NCBI GenBank assembly: GCA_014801525.1
Contig: JAAVEB010000009.1
Span: 1 to 52,328 of the forward strand
Source: Bacteroides sp.
Lineage (GTDB): Bacteria > Bacteroidota > Bacteroidia > Bacteroidales > Muribaculaceae
Direction of reading: 5' to 3'
DNA length: 52,328 bases
The stretch's first letter is position 1, and every line of letters begins with the position of its first letter. Both the position numbers and the translations under genes were made by a program. The notes under the pieces are model-generated. The model was not told the DNA's origin, searched no databases, and saw nothing but the letters and a program-made list of their open reading frames with translations. Below are positions 7,738 through 16,585 of the stretch, in pieces.

Positions 7738-8172
7738 TTAAGGCATGATTACGGTAAGCTCGCGCGAATCGTCGTCAAGAACCTTTAGATTGACCTTGAC
7801 GGTGTCGTCGGGCAAGATGTCTTCGATGCGTTCAGCCCATTCGAGCAGGCACAGCGCGCCTGAATCGAAGTAGTCTTCAACGCCTATATCAAACGCCTCC
7901 TCGAGATTTTCAAGGCGATAGAGGTCGAAGTGATATATGAGTTCAGCCGTGGTGTCGCTGCGATATTCATTGATAATCGAGAATGAGGGGCTGCCGGTGG
8001 CATCGCTCTCCACTCCGAGAGCCTTGGAAAGCGCGTTGATAAAAGTGGTCTTGCCGGCTCCCATTTCGCCATAGAAAGCATAGACGGTTTCGTCGCCCAT
8101 ATTCTCGACAAACTCTTGAGCGGCTTTGTCGATTTCGTCCAAAGACTTGATGATGATTTTCTTTTCAGTCAT
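7738..8172 (-). CDS. tsaE: tRNA threonylcarbamoyladenosine biosynthesis ATPase TsaE
   Basis: 144 residues, the usual length. The Walker A motif GEMGAGKTT at residues 35-43 and the SPSFSIINEY segment near 80 are diagnostic, and LLEWAERI near 113-120 is the conserved C-terminal signature. TsaE binds the TsaB-TsaD complex and uses ATP to reset it during synthesis of t6A37 on ANN-decoding tRNAs. It lies 11 bp after the PorX-type gene and 4 bp before the Imm17-like gene, so it is probably co-transcribed with both. Confidence 0.93.
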   Translation of the reverse strand: MTEKKIIIKSLDEIDKAAQEFVENMGDETVYAFYGEMGAGKTTFINALSKALGVESDATGSPSFSIINEYRSDTTAELIYHFDLYRLENLEEAFDIGVEDYFDSGALCLLEWAERIEDILPDDTVKVNLKVLDDDSRELTVIMP

Positions 8173-8183
8173 TTTAATCAGAT

Positions 8184-9725
8184 TTATTTTGCTGTCATCG
8201 TAATCAACGGAATCAACATTTCTTCAAGGGAGATGCCCCCGTGCTGGAATGTTCCGTCGTAATACTGTACATAATAATTGTAGTTATTGGGATAGGCAAA
8301 GAAATCGTGGCCCGACGCGAAGATGTAGGTGGTGGAGACATTTGGCGCGGGGAGCCCGAACGCGGCGGGGCGCTTCATCTCATAGACATTCTTCGCATTA
8401 TAATTGAGATTCTTGCCAAGTTTATAGCGCAGATTGGTATTGGTGTTTCTGTCGCCGATCACTTTCAAAGGGCTGTCGACCCGGATAGTGCCGTGGTCGG
8501 TGGTGAGGACAAGTTTGAATCCCGAGGCGGCAATCTTGCGGAAAAGCTCAAACGCCGGCGAGTGGCGGAACCACGACTCGGTCAAGGAGCGATAGGCGGC
8601 GTCGTTAGATGCAAGTTCGCGAATCATCTTGGACTCGGTGCGGGCGTGGGACAACATGTCGACAAAATTTATGACGACGACGTTGAGATCGTTGTCAAGA
8701 AGATTTTTGAAATTACGCACAATCTTGTCGGCATGAACCGAATCGTTGATTTTATTGTAGGAGAACCGGGCTTTGCGCCTGAAACGCTCAAACTGGGTTT
8801 CAATCAAGGGCGACTCGTTGAGATTTTTCCCCTCCTCCTCATCTTCGTCGATCCATAAATCGGGAAACATTTTTTCAATATCCATCGGCATCAGCCCGGA
8901 GAAAATGGCATTTCGGGCATATTGTGTTGCCGTGGGTAGAATCGACGTGTAGAGTTCCTCCTCAAAAGTGAAAAATTCGGAAAGCATGGGGCGTATCATC
9001 CTCCACTGGTCAAGGCGGAAATTATCAATGACCACGAAGAAGAGCTTTTCCCCGCCATCGAGCAGCGGAAAGATTTTTTTCTTAAATATATCGGGGCTCA
9101 TCAAGGGGCGGTCGCTGCCTTCCATCCATGACTCGTAGTTCTTGCGGACAAACTTGAAGAAGGCTCCATTAGCCTCGTCTTTCTGCATCTTGAGCATCTC
9201 AGCCATGTTTGAGTCAGCCGACGAGAGTTCAAATTCCCAATAGACTAATTTGGAATAGAGGGCATACCAGTCGTCGATTGTGTGGCAATCGTTTATGAGC
9301 ATCGAGATGTTGACAAATTCCTGACGGTAGTCACTGGTGGCGCGCTCATTGACAAGCTGCTCGGAGTGAAGATTTTTCTTTATCGAGAGAAGAATCTGGC
9401 TCGGATTCACGGGTTTAATGAGATAGTCGGCAATTTTGCTTCCTATCGCCTGATTCATGATGTTTTCCTCCTCGCTCTTGGTGATCATTATGACCGGAGT
9501 CAGCGGGGATATCTGCTTTATGCGCGAAAGGGTTTCAAGTCCCGTGAGACCGGGCATATTCTCGTCAAGAATGATAAGGTCAAAAGCCTCCTTCTCGACC
9601 ATTTCAATAGCATCCCTGCCGCTATTTGCGGTAGTGACGTCATATCCTTTACTTTTAAGGAAGAGTATGTGGGGCTTCAAGAGATCGATTTCGTCATCAG
9701 CCCAAAGTAATCGATGTTCACTCAT
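8184..9725 (-). CDS. porX: PorX-type response regulator with PglZ/alkaline-phosphatase domain
   Basis: 513 residues. Residues 1-120 are a receiver domain with acidic pair Asp10/Asp11, phosphorylation site Asp54 (LIILDEN), a Thr near 82 and KP near 103. A helical linker follows, then a PglZ-type domain of the alkaline-phosphatase fold from about 200 to the end, with VIDNFRLDQWR, a Thr-rich LPTATQYARN stretch (nucleophile Thr), NFVDMLSH and TTDHGT motifs that carry the likely metal ligands. In Porphyromonas, PorX works with the PorY kinase to control type IX secretion, and its PglZ domain is reported to bind zinc and cleave cyclic oligonucleotides. Related proteins also occur in gut Bacteroides without full T9SS, so a T9SS role is an inference. 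No PorY-like kinase is in the window. Follows porW by 5 bp. Confidence 0.88.
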   Translation of the reverse strand: MSEHRLLWADDEIDLLKPHILFLKSKGYDVTTANSGRDAIEMVEKEAFDLIILDENMPGLTGLETLSRIKQISPLTPVIMITKSEEENIMNQAIGSKIADYLIKPVNPSQILLSIKKNLHSEQLVNERATSDYRQEFVNISMLINDCHTIDDWYALYSKLVYWEFELSSADSNMAEMLKMQKDEANGAFFKFVRKNYESWMEGSDRPLMSPDIFKKKIFPLLDGGEKLFFVVIDNFRLDQWRMIRPMLSEFFTFEEELYTSILPTATQYARNAIFSGLMPMDIEKMFPDLWIDEDEEEGKNLNESPLIETQFERFRRKARFSYNKINDSVHADKIVRNFKNLLDNDLNVVVINFVDMLSHARTESKMIRELASNDAAYRSLTESWFRHSPAFELFRKIAASGFKLVLTTDHGTIRVDSPLKVIGDRNTNTNLRYKLGKNLNYNAKNVYEMKRPAAFGLPAPNVSTTYIFASGHDFFAYPNNYNYYVQYYDGTFQHGGISLEEMLIPLITMTAK

Positions 9726-9730
9726 CTCGC

Positions 9731-12700
9731 TTAGTTATCTAACAAGTCGTCGTCATCATCGCCCTCCGATCCCGAAGGATATTCAGGCAAGGCTCTCTTC
9801 TTCGGAGCTACCGGAAGCGGCTTCTTTTCAGGAGCCGCCGGCTTAGCCGGTTTTTCAGCTTTTTCCGGCTGAGGCTCGGTCTTTGCCGGAACAACAGGCT
9901 GAGGCTCGGTTTTAGCCGGAGCCGCCACCAGAACTACAGGCACGGTATCCACCGGCGTTTTTTCAATCACCTCCTTGACCGAATCTTCGGCTATCGCCGG
10001 CTTCTCGACCGGAGCTATTGCCGGTTCAATCGGCTTGATTGAATCCACACCGCTTTCAATGACCGGCTCAGGCACAGGGGCTTCCTCTTGCGGCTCAACA
10101 ATCTCATCCTCAGGAATCTCCTCGGGACGGTCACGCACAATCGAAGCGCTGTAATCCTGCTCAATCAATCCCGGTCCACCTTTAACGGGAGCCTCTGCCG
10201 CCTGCTCGTCGACATACCTGAAATATTCCTCAAATGTGCGTCCCTGCTGCAACAGCGTGTCGAAATTCTTGACACTGATCATCACGGGGCGAACATTATC
10301 GGGCAGTTCCAGTCCTGACGCCATCACAGAACGATAATGCACTAATTCGTCAAAGTTAGCAAATCCTTTCACAAGAAGCAAACCGAGGCGGCCGAAATTC
10401 ATGGGTTCAAGATCATAATCTTTCACAACGAACGAATTGAAATTGTGGCGCGCCACATCAAAAAGCAGCTGATTGCCCGAAACCTCGTCGGTGGGATAGA
10501 CAAGCACAAGCAATTGAGGCTCGTCGGGATTGAGATCAAACTCAATCGAATCGGCTCCGGCGGCAATAGAATCATTGCCAAGCCTGAGATCCCACAGCAT
10601 TCCGCGCGTGTTGGAGACACCGCTGTGAAGTTTCCTGCCCTGCGATAGCCCTCGCATATAGTCGGAAGCAAGGGGCGAAACATCACTCTCGGGATAACGC
10701 TCGAGGAGCATTGACAATGCTTCCTTGAACTTGTCCTGATTGTTTTCGGTCACATAGCTCAATGCATCGATAAACAGGAACTTAGGCATCAACTTGCTCA
10801 GGGGATATTTCTTCTGCATCATAGCCAATGCATCATGCACCTGGCTGTTACGGTTATTCAGATATGCGTCATACGCCCGCTCATAAATGTCGTTCTGTTC
10901 CGAATCCATGCGGCGAAGATTGTCGATGTAATTCGGGTCGCGGAGCGCCATTCCATATTTAGACTCGGGGAACTCGGAGAGAATAAGCGCGCGATAGCGT
11001 TCAGCCATATTCTTGTCGCCTATGCGCATATACATGAGATACATATTATAGTATATGTCAAGGCGATAAACATTGTCTGGGTATCGCTTAAGCAATTGCT
11101 GCCATTCATCGGCAGCCTCATTATAGGCGTCGAGTTTATCCTTGAGAATGATGCCGATATTGTACATGCCCTCCTGAATCACGTCGTTAGCAGTCATTTT
11201 CTCCTGCGGAGTAGACGGAATCTGCCGCAGATAATATTCGGGGAAATGCGGGTCGTTGGGATCGTTTTTCGCCGCTCCGCCATCACCATTTTCAGATGTG
11301 TCGGACCGGTCAGACCCTTCTGATTCTTCGGCGGCATCTTCCGAGTCGTTGTTTTCAAATTCGTCAAAACTGAACGACGACTTGTTGCGCCGGCGCCAGT
11401 CGTCCTCAAGCTTTCGCGCGCCCCAACGCTTCTGGAAGTCGGTTCTTCCGGCAGCAAGCGTCGCGCTATTGTAGAAGTACCAGGAATCGTCGGTGTTCAT
11501 CACATAGGTCGCCGGCGCCGATGCGGCATTTCCGGTATTGGAAATCATGCTGCCGTTAGCCTGCTGCCGGGCAAGGTATTCCTCACGTTGTTGCCGTTCA
11601 GCTTCCTCCCTCTCCTTTTTCTTTAATTCGTCGATTATTTTATTGACCACAGCAAGCTGCTGCTCATGGGTCATGTCGGAAAGACGCAGGAGCGAGTCGT
11701 TGAGATTCACATTCTGGGAATAAATTGCAAGCTCGTCGAGCACGTCGCTTCGCTGACGCAGCAATTCATATTGCGGATAGTCCTCAGGAAGCATCGGGAG
11801 CGCCTCGGCATAACATGGCTGAGCCAAGTCATACTGGCGGCGGTCGAAATAAAGATTTCCGAGAGTAATCTGGCAAATCGCTTTATCCACTCCGTTTCTC
11901 ACTGATTTCTCAACCGAAAGTTCATAGTTTTTTATAGCCTCGGCGGTGTCCTTTCGTGACAGATACAGGTTGCCTATGGCATAATAAATCTGGTCCAGAT
12001 ATTCCTTATTGCGGTCATAGCGAGTCATTCGCTTCAGCGCGTCGACCTCAGGCTTGATATTTTCACCGGCATACACCTCACTCTGCTTGATGCGGGCATT
12101 GAACTGGGTGCGATAAGATACCGATGCCGAACCCGCATGCTTAAAAGCCTCATAAGCCAACTGCTTATTACCCTCACGGGCATATAACTGACCGAGCAGA
12201 AAATTGAGCCTTGACTTCTGCGCTCCCGAGGAGAGCGATATAAGCTCTTTCACATAGGGAATGGCGCCTTCAGGTTCTATGCCGCGCAGATACAGGGCGG
12301 CGTATGCCATGTTATAGAGGCGTTTCAACTCCTTGGTGGTCAATTGGTCCTTTGGAGTTTTGACCAGAATGTTTTCAGCCTCATAGTCCCAGCCCATGTC
12401 ACAATAAGCCCTCGCCTGCCACAAGCGCGCTTCAGTGACCGTAGCCGGCAACCACGAGAAATGTTTGGCTACGTAATAGAATGTCGACGCCGCTCCAAGA
12501 AAATCACCGTTGTTGAACTGTGACTTGCCGAGCATCATCCATGCATTGTGCAAAAAGGGATTGTATTCCTCGCGTCGCAGCCACTCTTTATATTTAGGAT
12601 CGGAGGAGCGCCCCGGTTTTCTTGCCGGTTTCTTCTTGATGGAGCGCAATTGAATGGCTTTCTGGGCTTTCTCGATTGAACGGGTGAAATCGCCCTGCGG

Positions 12701-12946
12701 CTGTTGGACCCCTTCCACCCCCTTGGCATCGACGGGATGCACGAAAAGGAGCCGTGAATAATCATCCTCATAGCTCTGTTCAAGCTCTTTCATAGTCTCC
12801 TTATAATGCTCATCGCCATTATAATAGATGTTATAACGGGTGATGAACGCTTGGTAATTGCGTGATAAAGCCGTGTTTTTACGCGGTCCGCATCCCACAA
12901 TGCCAAACGCCACAATCAGGAATACTATAATAGGAATCTTCTTCAC
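9731..12946 (-). CDS. porW: PorW/SprE-type TPR lipoprotein
   Basis: 1071 residues starting at GTG (12946). The signal peptide ends at IVGC with lipidation Cys19, followed by PRKNTALSRNYQAFITRYNI, a start characteristic of PorW (Porphyromonas) and SprE (Flavobacterium). Many TPR-like helical pairs fill residues about 130-430 and 590-760. Between them lie a charged coiled coil (430-475) and an acidic low-complexity stretch (about 535-565). After a folded region around 780-925 comes a Pro/Glu/Lys/Ala-rich tail ending in GSEGDDDDDLLDN. In its relatives this outer-membrane lipoprotein is needed for type IX secretion and gliding. The adjacent porX gene, 5 bp downstream, fits the same pathway. Confidence 0.85.
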   Translation of the reverse strand: MKKIPIIVFLIVAFGIVGCGPRKNTALSRNYQAFITRYNIYYNGDEHYKETMKELEQSYEDDYSRLLFVHPVDAKGVEGVQQPQGDFTRSIEKAQKAIQLRSIKKKPARKPGRSSDPKYKEWLRREEYNPFLHNAWMMLGKSQFNNGDFLGAASTFYYVAKHFSWLPATVTEARLWQARAYCDMGWDYEAENILVKTPKDQLTTKELKRLYNMAYAALYLRGIEPEGAIPYVKELISLSSGAQKSRLNFLLGQLYAREGNKQLAYEAFKHAGSASVSYRTQFNARIKQSEVYAGENIKPEVDALKRMTRYDRNKEYLDQIYYAIGNLYLSRKDTAEAIKNYELSVEKSVRNGVDKAICQITLGNLYFDRRQYDLAQPCYAEALPMLPEDYPQYELLRQRSDVLDELAIYSQNVNLNDSLLRLSDMTHEQQLAVVNKIIDELKKKEREEAERQQREEYLARQQANGSMISNTGNAASAPATYVMNTDDSWYFYNSATLAAGRTDFQKRWGARKLEDDWRRRNKSSFSFDEFENNDSEDAAEESEGSDRSDTSENGDGGAAKNDPNDPHFPEYYLRQIPSTPQEKMTANDVIQEGMYNIGIILKDKLDAYNEAADEWQQLLKRYPDNVYRLDIYYNMYLMYMRIGDKNMAERYRALILSEFPESKYGMALRDPNYIDNLRRMDSEQNDIYERAYDAYLNNRNSQVHDALAMMQKKYPLSKLMPKFLFIDALSYVTENNQDKFKEALSMLLERYPESDVSPLASDYMRGLSQGRKLHSGVSNTRGMLWDLRLGNDSIAAGADSIEFDLNPDEPQLLVLVYPTDEVSGNQLLFDVARHNFNSFVVKDYDLEPMNFGRLGLLLVKGFANFDELVHYRSVMASGLELPDNVRPVMISVKNFDTLLQQGRTFEEYFRYVDEQAAEAPVKGGPGLIEQDYSASIVRDRPEEIPEDEIVEPQEEAPVPEPVIESGVDSIKPIEPAIAPVEKPAIAEDSVKEVIEKTPVDTVPVVLVAAPAKTEPQPVVPAKTEPQPEKAEKPAKPAAPEKKPLPVAPKKRALPEYPSGSEGDDDDDLLDN

Positions 12947-12974
12947 CGTTGAATAAACGCTTGATTATAAAACT

Positions 12975-13790
12975 TTATTGCATCAATTTTCGCAACGACA
13001 TGTCCTTAACAACCCTAACAATGACATAAACAGCCACCTGAAGGAGCACGATTATAGCAGAACACGGCACGTCGCCAAGCGTCGCGAGCATGAGCCCGGC
13101 TGTAGATGTCGCCGCCGAGGTAAGAATCGAAGCAATCATAATACCAGAGAAACGGCGGCACCATGTTTCGGCAATCAATATCGGGAGCGTGAGCATGGCA
13201 ATGAGGAGCATTATGCCGACGAGGCGTATCGTGAGCACGACACACACCGCCACCAACACGGTCATGACGTAGCTGACCAATCTCACCCTCATCCCTGAAA
13301 CTTTCGCAAAGTCGCTGTCGAAAGCGCATGCGATCACAAGCTGATTGAAAAAAGCGATGAACAGAATCAATATCACCGTATAGATTGAAAACGCCCATAA
13401 ATCAGCCGAAGAGATGGTGAGAATGTTGCCAAACAGAAATCCGTTAAGCTCAGGGACATAGCCCGGAGTCATAAAGACAAACAGGATGCCCACCGCCATG
13501 CCAAGCGCCCATATCACGGCTATCGCCGAATCCTCGCGCACATGATAGCGATGAGAAATCCACTCAACCCCTAATGATGACGCGACAGCGAAAACCGAAG
13601 CCATAGCCACGGGGCTGACCCCAAGATAGTAACCGAGACCAAGCCCGCCGAAGCAAGCGTGGGTCACTCCCCCGGTGATCGAAACGAGACGGCGGGTTAT
13701 GATATACGTGCCTATAATGCCACCGGCTATACTGATAATGAGTATGCCGAGCAAGGCATTGCGGAAAAAGGCGTATTGAAGATATTCCAT
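12975..13790 (-). CDS. Zinc/manganese ABC transporter permease (ZnuB/TroC family)
   Basis: The best start is the ATG at 13790 (MEYLQYAFFRNALLG; 271 residues). The longer frame begins upstream at a TTG inside the previous gene. It is polytopic with about 7-9 membrane helices, and GGVTHACFGGLGLGYYLG near residue 40 and the FGNILTIS segment near 120 are typical of ABC-3 family metal permeases. It would form the membrane channel of a Zn2+ or Mn2+ importer. Neither an ATP-binding subunit nor a binding protein is next to it. It sits between the Cys-rich protein gene and porW, with short gaps on both sides. Confidence 0.88.
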   Translation of the reverse strand: MEYLQYAFFRNALLGILIISIAGGIIGTYIITRRLVSITGGVTHACFGGLGLGYYLGVSPVAMASVFAVASSLGVEWISHRYHVREDSAIAVIWALGMAVGILFVFMTPGYVPELNGFLFGNILTISSADLWAFSIYTVILILFIAFFNQLVIACAFDSDFAKVSGMRVRLVSYVMTVLVAVCVVLTIRLVGIMLLIAMLTLPILIAETWCRRFSGIMIASILTSAATSTAGLMLATLGDVPCSAIIVLLQVAVYVIVRVVKDMSLRKLMQ

Positions 13791-13800
13791 AATATACCAG

Positions 13801-14214
13801 CTATTTTGTTGAAGCGCTACGGGCTTCAGCGACAATCATGAGCAATTCATCCCTTACTGATGCCGGCAGTTCTATGCCTCTCAATTGAACGCTGCGTCCC
13901 CAACCGGCGATATCCTGAGGCAGCAACGTGAGCAACACGTCACGGAACTGTTCAATCTCCTGATCGTTGTATTCATCGGCGCCGCGCCCCTTGAACGCAT
14001 CAAGCTCCTCATCGTCATAGTACACGATTTCCCGGCTTACCGACGCAAGCAACGAGTCTTTTTCACAAGTTATGTGCATTCCGCAACAAGCCTCTTCAGG
14101 CTCATTGTATGCCGGCTCGGCGTCGGGGGATTTCAATCGCTGACGGCGATCGAAGAGATAGAGCAGGATGCCGGTGACGACCAATGCTCCAATAATTATC
14201 AGACTGACTTCCAT
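13801..14214 (-). CDS. Membrane-anchored protein with CCGxH-x3-C motif
   Basis: 137 residues: one N-terminal membrane helix (about 4-19), a short basic stop (DRRQR), an acidic linker, then a soluble domain with ACCGMHITCEKD (Cys43, Cys44, His47, Cys51), which could bind a metal. The C-terminal half (LTLLPQDIAGWGRSVQLRG) is predicted helical. Similar small proteins in Bacteroidales are sometimes labelled phospholipase, but I see no phospholipase motif and do not support that name. It precedes a Zn/Mn permease by 10 bp, so a link to metal handling is possible but unproven. Confidence 0.7.
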   Translation of the reverse strand: MEVSLIIIGALVVTGILLYLFDRRQRLKSPDAEPAYNEPEEACCGMHITCEKDSLLASVSREIVYYDDEELDAFKGRGADEYNDQEIEQFRDVLLTLLPQDIAGWGRSVQLRGIELPASVRDELLMIVAEARSASTK

Positions 14215-14230
14215 AATTATGCCGCTATTT

Positions 14231-15469
14231 TTAGTCCTGACTCACATCCTGTATAGTAAATCCGGCTTTGCGCATATCATCCCAAAATTCAGGATAAGAC
14301 TTTGTCACCACCCCGGCATCCTTTATAATCAAGCCGGGAAGGAAAAACGCCACCGGAGCAAACGCCATCGCCATGCGGTGGTCCTTATAGGTGTCAATCG
14401 CCACCTCTTCGGCCGTGACGGGAACCCTCTGCCCAGTCCATGACAGTTCCGAGTCATTCTCGCACTCTATGAGGAATGACAATTTCCGCAACTCGTCACA
14501 AAGAGCGCTAAGCCTATCGGTCTCCTTTATCTTAAGGGTAGCCAACCCGGTTATGTGAAACGGGATATTCAACGCGCAACAGGTGACGACTAAAGTCTGG
14601 GCAAGATCGGGCTGCTCGGACAAATCGGCGATGAAACGCGGAGTTATGTCAGGCGAAGCGACAAGCTCCAACCCTTCGGCATCATCCCACTCAGCCTCAA
14701 TTCCAAAATTTCCGAACAGCTTCGCCACACGGCTGTCGCCCTGAAGGCTCTTCGGCTTCAGTCCGTCGAGCTTTATGTCGCCAAATGAAAACGCAGCGAT
14801 TTCAAACCAGTAGGATGCCGCCGACCAGTCAGCCTCCACGCTATACTCAATCGGGACGTAGCGGGAATCAGGCACTTTGAAAGTGGTTCCGTCAACCTCG
14901 CTGTCTACCCCCCACTCTTTCATCAATGACAGGGTCATGTCGATATATGGACGAGACACCACGTCACCTTCCAATGTCAAGGCAAGCCCCGACTCCATGC
15001 ATGGGGCGACCATCAGAAGAGCCGAAACATATTGCGAACTGATGGAGCCGTCGAGAGTGATCGCGCCACCTTTAAGACGTCGTCCTTCAATTTTCAATGG
15101 AGGATATCCTTCCGCGCCAAGATAGGAGATTGACGCGCCACATGAATTCAACGCGTCAACAAGCGCCTTTATGGGACGCTGACGCATTCTTTCCGAGCCG
15201 TCCAATATCACGACACGCCCCTCTGACACGGCAAAATAAGCTGTGAGGAAACGCATAGCCGTCCCTGCCGCTCCTATATTTATCGTTTCGTCAGATGATG
15301 AAAGCGCCGCTTTCATAGCATCGGTATCATCACACTGCGCCACGCTTTTTATCGTGCCTTTATTTCCGGCAAGAGCGTTTATGAGCAGCACTCGATTAGA
15401 GATGCTCTTAGATAGAGGCAATTTGATCTCGGCTTGAATTTCTTCGGGAGGGAATATCTGATAATCCAT
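14231..15469 (-). CDS. aroA: 3-phosphoshikimate 1-carboxyvinyltransferase (EPSP synthase)
   Basis: 412 residues, a little shorter than E. coli AroA. Catalyses the sixth shikimate step, joining shikimate-3-phosphate and phosphoenolpyruvate. PLSKSISNRVLLINALAG (residues 18-35) carries the substrate-binding Lys and Ser; GAAGTAMRFLTAYFA near 67-81, KIKETDRLSAL near 331 and YKDHRMAMAFAP near 377 match the family signatures. No other aro gene is in the window. It sits between the GH25 gene (24 bp) and the Cys-rich membrane protein (16 bp) in the long minus-strand run. Confidence 0.96.
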   Translation of the reverse strand: MDYQIFPPEEIQAEIKLPLSKSISNRVLLINALAGNKGTIKSVAQCDDTDAMKAALSSSDETINIGAAGTAMRFLTAYFAVSEGRVVILDGSERMRQRPIKALVDALNSCGASISYLGAEGYPPLKIEGRRLKGGAITLDGSISSQYVSALLMVAPCMESGLALTLEGDVVSRPYIDMTLSLMKEWGVDSEVDGTTFKVPDSRYVPIEYSVEADWSAASYWFEIAAFSFGDIKLDGLKPKSLQGDSRVAKLFGNFGIEAEWDDAEGLELVASPDITPRFIADLSEQPDLAQTLVVTCCALNIPFHITGLATLKIKETDRLSALCDELRKLSFLIECENDSELSWTGQRVPVTAEEVAIDTYKDHRMAMAFAPVAFFLPGLIIKDAGVVTKSYPEFWDDMRKAGFTIQDVSQD

Positions 15470-15493
15470 AACAAATTAAAGTTTTCATTAAAA

Positions 15494-16231
15494 TTAAAAA
15501 GTAGAGGCGCCCATCCATTTCAACCACTCTTCGCGCGTTCCGTTGAACGTGTTCAGGTCGACTTTAGAGTCACACCCTTCAGCCCAACCCAGATGACTGT
15601 ACTGCCATATGGACCACCTGTCATCATCGGCATCATCAAGCGGAGGATTGGAAAACGAGCATATCCACAACGGATAGTCATTGAACCTGTCTTTAAGAAA
15701 ACGGTTATAACCGTCCTTATTAGTGTAGAACATCACATTATGCCCGTTCTGCTCCAGGTAGCCGATAAGCGCCTCAAGCCGTGCAACAATGTCAGATGTA
15801 GAAATCCTGCCGGGATTACCCCACTCTTCTATGTCGATCACAGCGGGAAGATCCAAAGTCTTTCCATGCAAACTGTTCAAAAAATTCATAGCCTGCATCT
15901 CTCCGTCAGTGTCAAACCGGAAGAAGTGGTAGGCGCCCACCGCCTTGATTCCCGCATCGCGAGCACTATTGTAGTTGCGATGAAAATTCGGGTCCTGGAA
16001 AGTTGTCCCCTCAGTAGCCTTGAGCATAACGAAATCAATCGAATCAGCGGCAAGACGCCGAAAATCAATAATCCCGTTATGAGCCGACAAATCAAGTCCT
16101 TTCACCGGATAGACCGAAGAATCAAGCTCCACGGAAAAGTGCTGTGACGATCGCCATGAACAGTATTCGACTCCAGCCAAAAGGGCAAGCAGCGTGAGCG
16201 CTGAAACAAATGTCCACAAATACCTTCTCAT
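15494..16231 (-). CDS. GH25 family lysozyme, membrane-anchored or exported
   Basis: 245 residues. An N-terminal hydrophobic segment (about 5-22) without a clear cleavage site suggests a membrane anchor or signal. The catalytic domain follows from about 40: GLDLSAHNG holds the first active Asp, DFVMLKATEGTTFQDPNF and GAYHFFRFD are conserved, and VIDIEEWGN carries the DxE pair typical of GH25 muramidases. The enzyme would hydrolyse MurNAc-GlcNAc bonds in peptidoglycan, in remodelling or as a secreted lysin. It is the first gene of the nine-gene minus run. A TACCTTTG box (16246-16239) lies 7 bases before its ATG, with TTCG 20 bp further upstream. Confidence 0.92.
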   Translation of the reverse strand: MRRYLWTFVSALTLLALLAGVEYCSWRSSQHFSVELDSSVYPVKGLDLSAHNGIIDFRRLAADSIDFVMLKATEGTTFQDPNFHRNYNSARDAGIKAVGAYHFFRFDTDGEMQAMNFLNSLHGKTLDLPAVIDIEEWGNPGRISTSDIVARLEALIGYLEQNGHNVMFYTNKDGYNRFLKDRFNDYPLWICSFSNPPLDDADDDRWSIWQYSHLGWAEGCDSKVDLNTFNGTREEWLKWMGASTF

Positions 16232-16585
16232 ATTTTTACAAAGGTAACATTTTTTTTCGTATGAAACGAATATATTCGAATGGCGGCAATTGAATTCAAC
16301 CTAATTTAAAACCAATTGTCGCAATCTATATCTTTCATCGGTCAAATTTAAGACTGTTACATTTGGCTAATAATCTTTTTTTATATAATTTTGTAAACAT
16401 TTTATTTTGCTATACAAATCCAAAAATTCAATATGACATAAAATATGGAGGACTCAAGGACTCTTTATATATACACCCATAAACCACAATTCTCGCATTT
16501 CGAAAAAGATATGAGGGTTAGCTTGTATTTTGTAAAAACACACACAGAGGTTACTTTCATCTAAAAATCACACAACTGTTTCATC
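16232..16585. other. Divergent intergenic region with long leader
   Basis: A 354-base AT-rich space between the minus-strand run and the exopolysaccharide genes. It contains the rightward promoter at 16362-16393 and a predicted leader of about 185 bases up to 16586. No open frame, clear terminator or attenuator hairpin was seen in the leader. Confidence 0.6.
16362..16393 (+). promoter_or_regulatory. Promoter of the exopolysaccharide export operon
   Basis: TTTG at 16362-16365, 20 bp, then TAATTTTG at 16386-16393: a full match to the Bacteroidetes consensus at ideal spacing. Start near 16400. The resulting 5' leader of about 185 bases is far longer than for other genes here. Confidence 0.7.

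Noticed and set aside
13801..14214. Phospholipase function for the Cys-rich membrane protein
   Set aside because: Some annotations use that name for similar proteins, but no lipase triad or phospholipase motif is visible.
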